Below, piece by piece: positions 6,041-6,802 of a stretch of 6,802 nucleotides of DNA. Each line of letters starts with the position of its first letter. Within the stretch, counting starts at the first letter, position 1. This stretch comes from Psychrobacter sp. (GTDB lineage Bacteria > Pseudomonadota > Gammaproteobacteria > Pseudomonadales > Moraxellaceae). The translations under genes were made by a program, and so were the position numbers. The notes under the pieces were generated by a model. It was not told where the DNA came from, searched no databases, and worked only from the letters and a program-made list of their open reading frames with translations. The DNA lies in the NCBI GenBank assembly GCA_029264635.1, contig JARIAA010000056.1, positions 1 to 6,802 on the forward strand, in the 5' to 3' direction.

Positions 6041-6670
6041 TTAACGGACAATTAAGCCTGTTGTGGCATCACGAATTTGGCTTGGTAAGGTGTAGCCCAA
6101 TGTTTCCGCTTGCAAGTAACAGATTTTTTTACCGAAATAGGCGTAGGCTTCATCAAAGGTGCTGGCAGGCGGATGTCCCGATGGATTGCAACTGGTTGAG
6201 ACTAGCAGACCTAACGGATTACTCATACTTACCATCTGCTGGCACAGCTGACGAATAATAGGATGAGCGATAACTCTAACCGCAACCGTTTGGTGCTGAC
6301 CCGTTATCCAAGAAGGTATGCTGATAGCAAGTCTGGTTGGAATAGGCAGTAACCAAGTATGCGCCTGCTGATCTTGAGTATGGTCAGAATGGCTATCCAT
6401 CTGCCAGCTCTTAATAACTTGTTGACGCAGGTTTATATCTAAAGACTCTAATAAAGGTGTTAGGCGCGCTACGCTATCAGTAATGACGATCATCCCTTTG
6501 GCTTGTGGACGCTGTTTGATGTTCAAAATGCGCTGAACTGCCGCTTCGTCATAAGCATCACAGCCGATACCCCAAACGCTTTCCGTCGGATAAGCCAGCA
6601 GCTCTCCTTCTTTGAGCCACTTAGCAGCTTGGACGACTGAATCGGTAATAAATGGTGCAAAATGGCTCAT
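6041..6670 (-). CDS. tsaC: Threonylcarbamoyl-AMP synthase, TsaC/YrdC (Sua5-YciO-YrdC family)
   Basis: It makes threonylcarbamoyl-AMP from threonine, bicarbonate and ATP. The TsaB-TsaD-TsaE system then transfers the group to A37 of ANN-decoding tRNAs (t6A). Cytoplasmic. Seen: the YPTESVWGIGCDA signature at residues 27-39, the IKQRPQAKGM block (51-60) with KxR at 52-54, VAVRVIAHP (129-137), STSCNPSG (158-165) where many homologs have STSANPSG, and the C-terminal RDATTGLIVR. Length 209 is slightly above the E. coli protein (about 190). The excess seems to be a polar His/Asp/Gln-rich loop at about 91-104. There is no Sua5 C-terminal domain. The ATG at 6670 gives the expected N-terminal length although its Shine-Dalgarno is weak. 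In many gammaproteobacteria this gene adjoins dprA; that neighbour is not visible here. Confidence 0.93.
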   Translation of the reverse strand: MSHFAPFITDSVVQAAKWLKEGELLAYPTESVWGIGCDAYDEAAVQRILNIKQRPQAKGMIVITDSVARLTPLLESLDINLRQQVIKSWQMDSHSDHTQDQQAHTWLLPIPTRLAISIPSWITGQHQTVAVRVIAHPIIRQLCQQMVSMSNPLGLLVSTSCNPSGHPPASTFDEAYAYFGKKICYLQAETLGYTLPSQIRDATTGLIVR

Positions 6671-6737
6671 AGCTTGAATGCTTCAAAAAGATAGGAACTT
6701 AAGCACTCATAATAACACAGGACAAAGAAAGACTAAG

Positions 6738-6802
6738 ATGACAGAGTTTGAGATTACCGAAATTGTTCTCAGCTTAAAGACTCGAAAATCAGTAAATAGA
6801 AC
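6738..6802 (+). CDS. Possible 5' end of a divergent gene, cut by the window edge
   Basis: An ATG at 6738 opens a frame reading MTEFEITEIVLSLKTRKSVNR that stays open to the end of the window. It lies 67 bp from the tsaC start in divergent orientation. The Shine-Dalgarno is weak (GAAAG at 6727-6731). Too little is present to recognise a family. A minus-strand frame is also open across this stretch, so the strand itself is not certain. Confidence 0.35.
   Translation, partial: MTEFEITEIVLSLKTRKSVNR

Noticed and set aside
6061..6258. Plus-strand 65-codon frame opposite the TsaC-type gene
   Set aside because: It is antisense shadow of conserved tsaC codons, and no ribosome site precedes it.

Overview
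The window looks like an ordinary chromosomal segment of a gammaproteobacterium with moderate-to-low GC. The protein style, AT-rich spacers and gene set best fit Moraxellaceae, most probably Psychrobacter or a close relative. That placement comes from recognising protein families and style, not from a search. I see no rRNA, tRNA, CRISPR array, insertion sequence, integrase or phage gene.

Layout from left to right. At 1-1383 a plus-strand hormone-sensitive-lipase-type alpha/beta hydrolase has a complete catalytic triad but an unclear start. Its 3' end overlaps by 24 bp the convergent gene at 1360-2487 (minus), a membrane-anchored calcineurin-like metallophosphoesterase. A 280-bp divergent spacer rich in GTTAA/TTAAC repeats leads into a 60-residue plus-strand protein (2768-2950). 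This protein has the shape of a heavy-metal-associated (HMA) domain but lacks the CxxC metal site. A clear intrinsic terminator at 2987-3015 separates it from a second, paralogous metallophosphoesterase (3097-4173, minus).

The 161-bp spacer at 4174-4334 holds a 16-bp dyad one base away from the chromosomal ParB-binding site parS. Next come a TIGR01777-type SDR/epimerase (4335-5300, minus) and, 23 bp upstream of it, an unrecognised four-helix membrane protein (5324-5836, minus). The two are probably co-transcribed. After a 204-bp AT-rich spacer lies a TsaC/Sua5-family threonylcarbamoyl-AMP synthase (6041-6670, minus). A possible divergent gene begins at 6738 and runs off the window.

No single pathway links these genes. 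TsaC makes the precursor of the t6A tRNA modification. The SDR, hydrolase and phosphoesterases are general metabolic or envelope enzymes. The most noteworthy items are the parS-like site, the HMA-like protein without cysteines together with the repeat cluster in front of it, the pair of phosphoesterase paralogs on either side of that gene, and the long open frame with no normal start codon upstream of the hydrolase. I do not see convincing evidence of a new multigene system.
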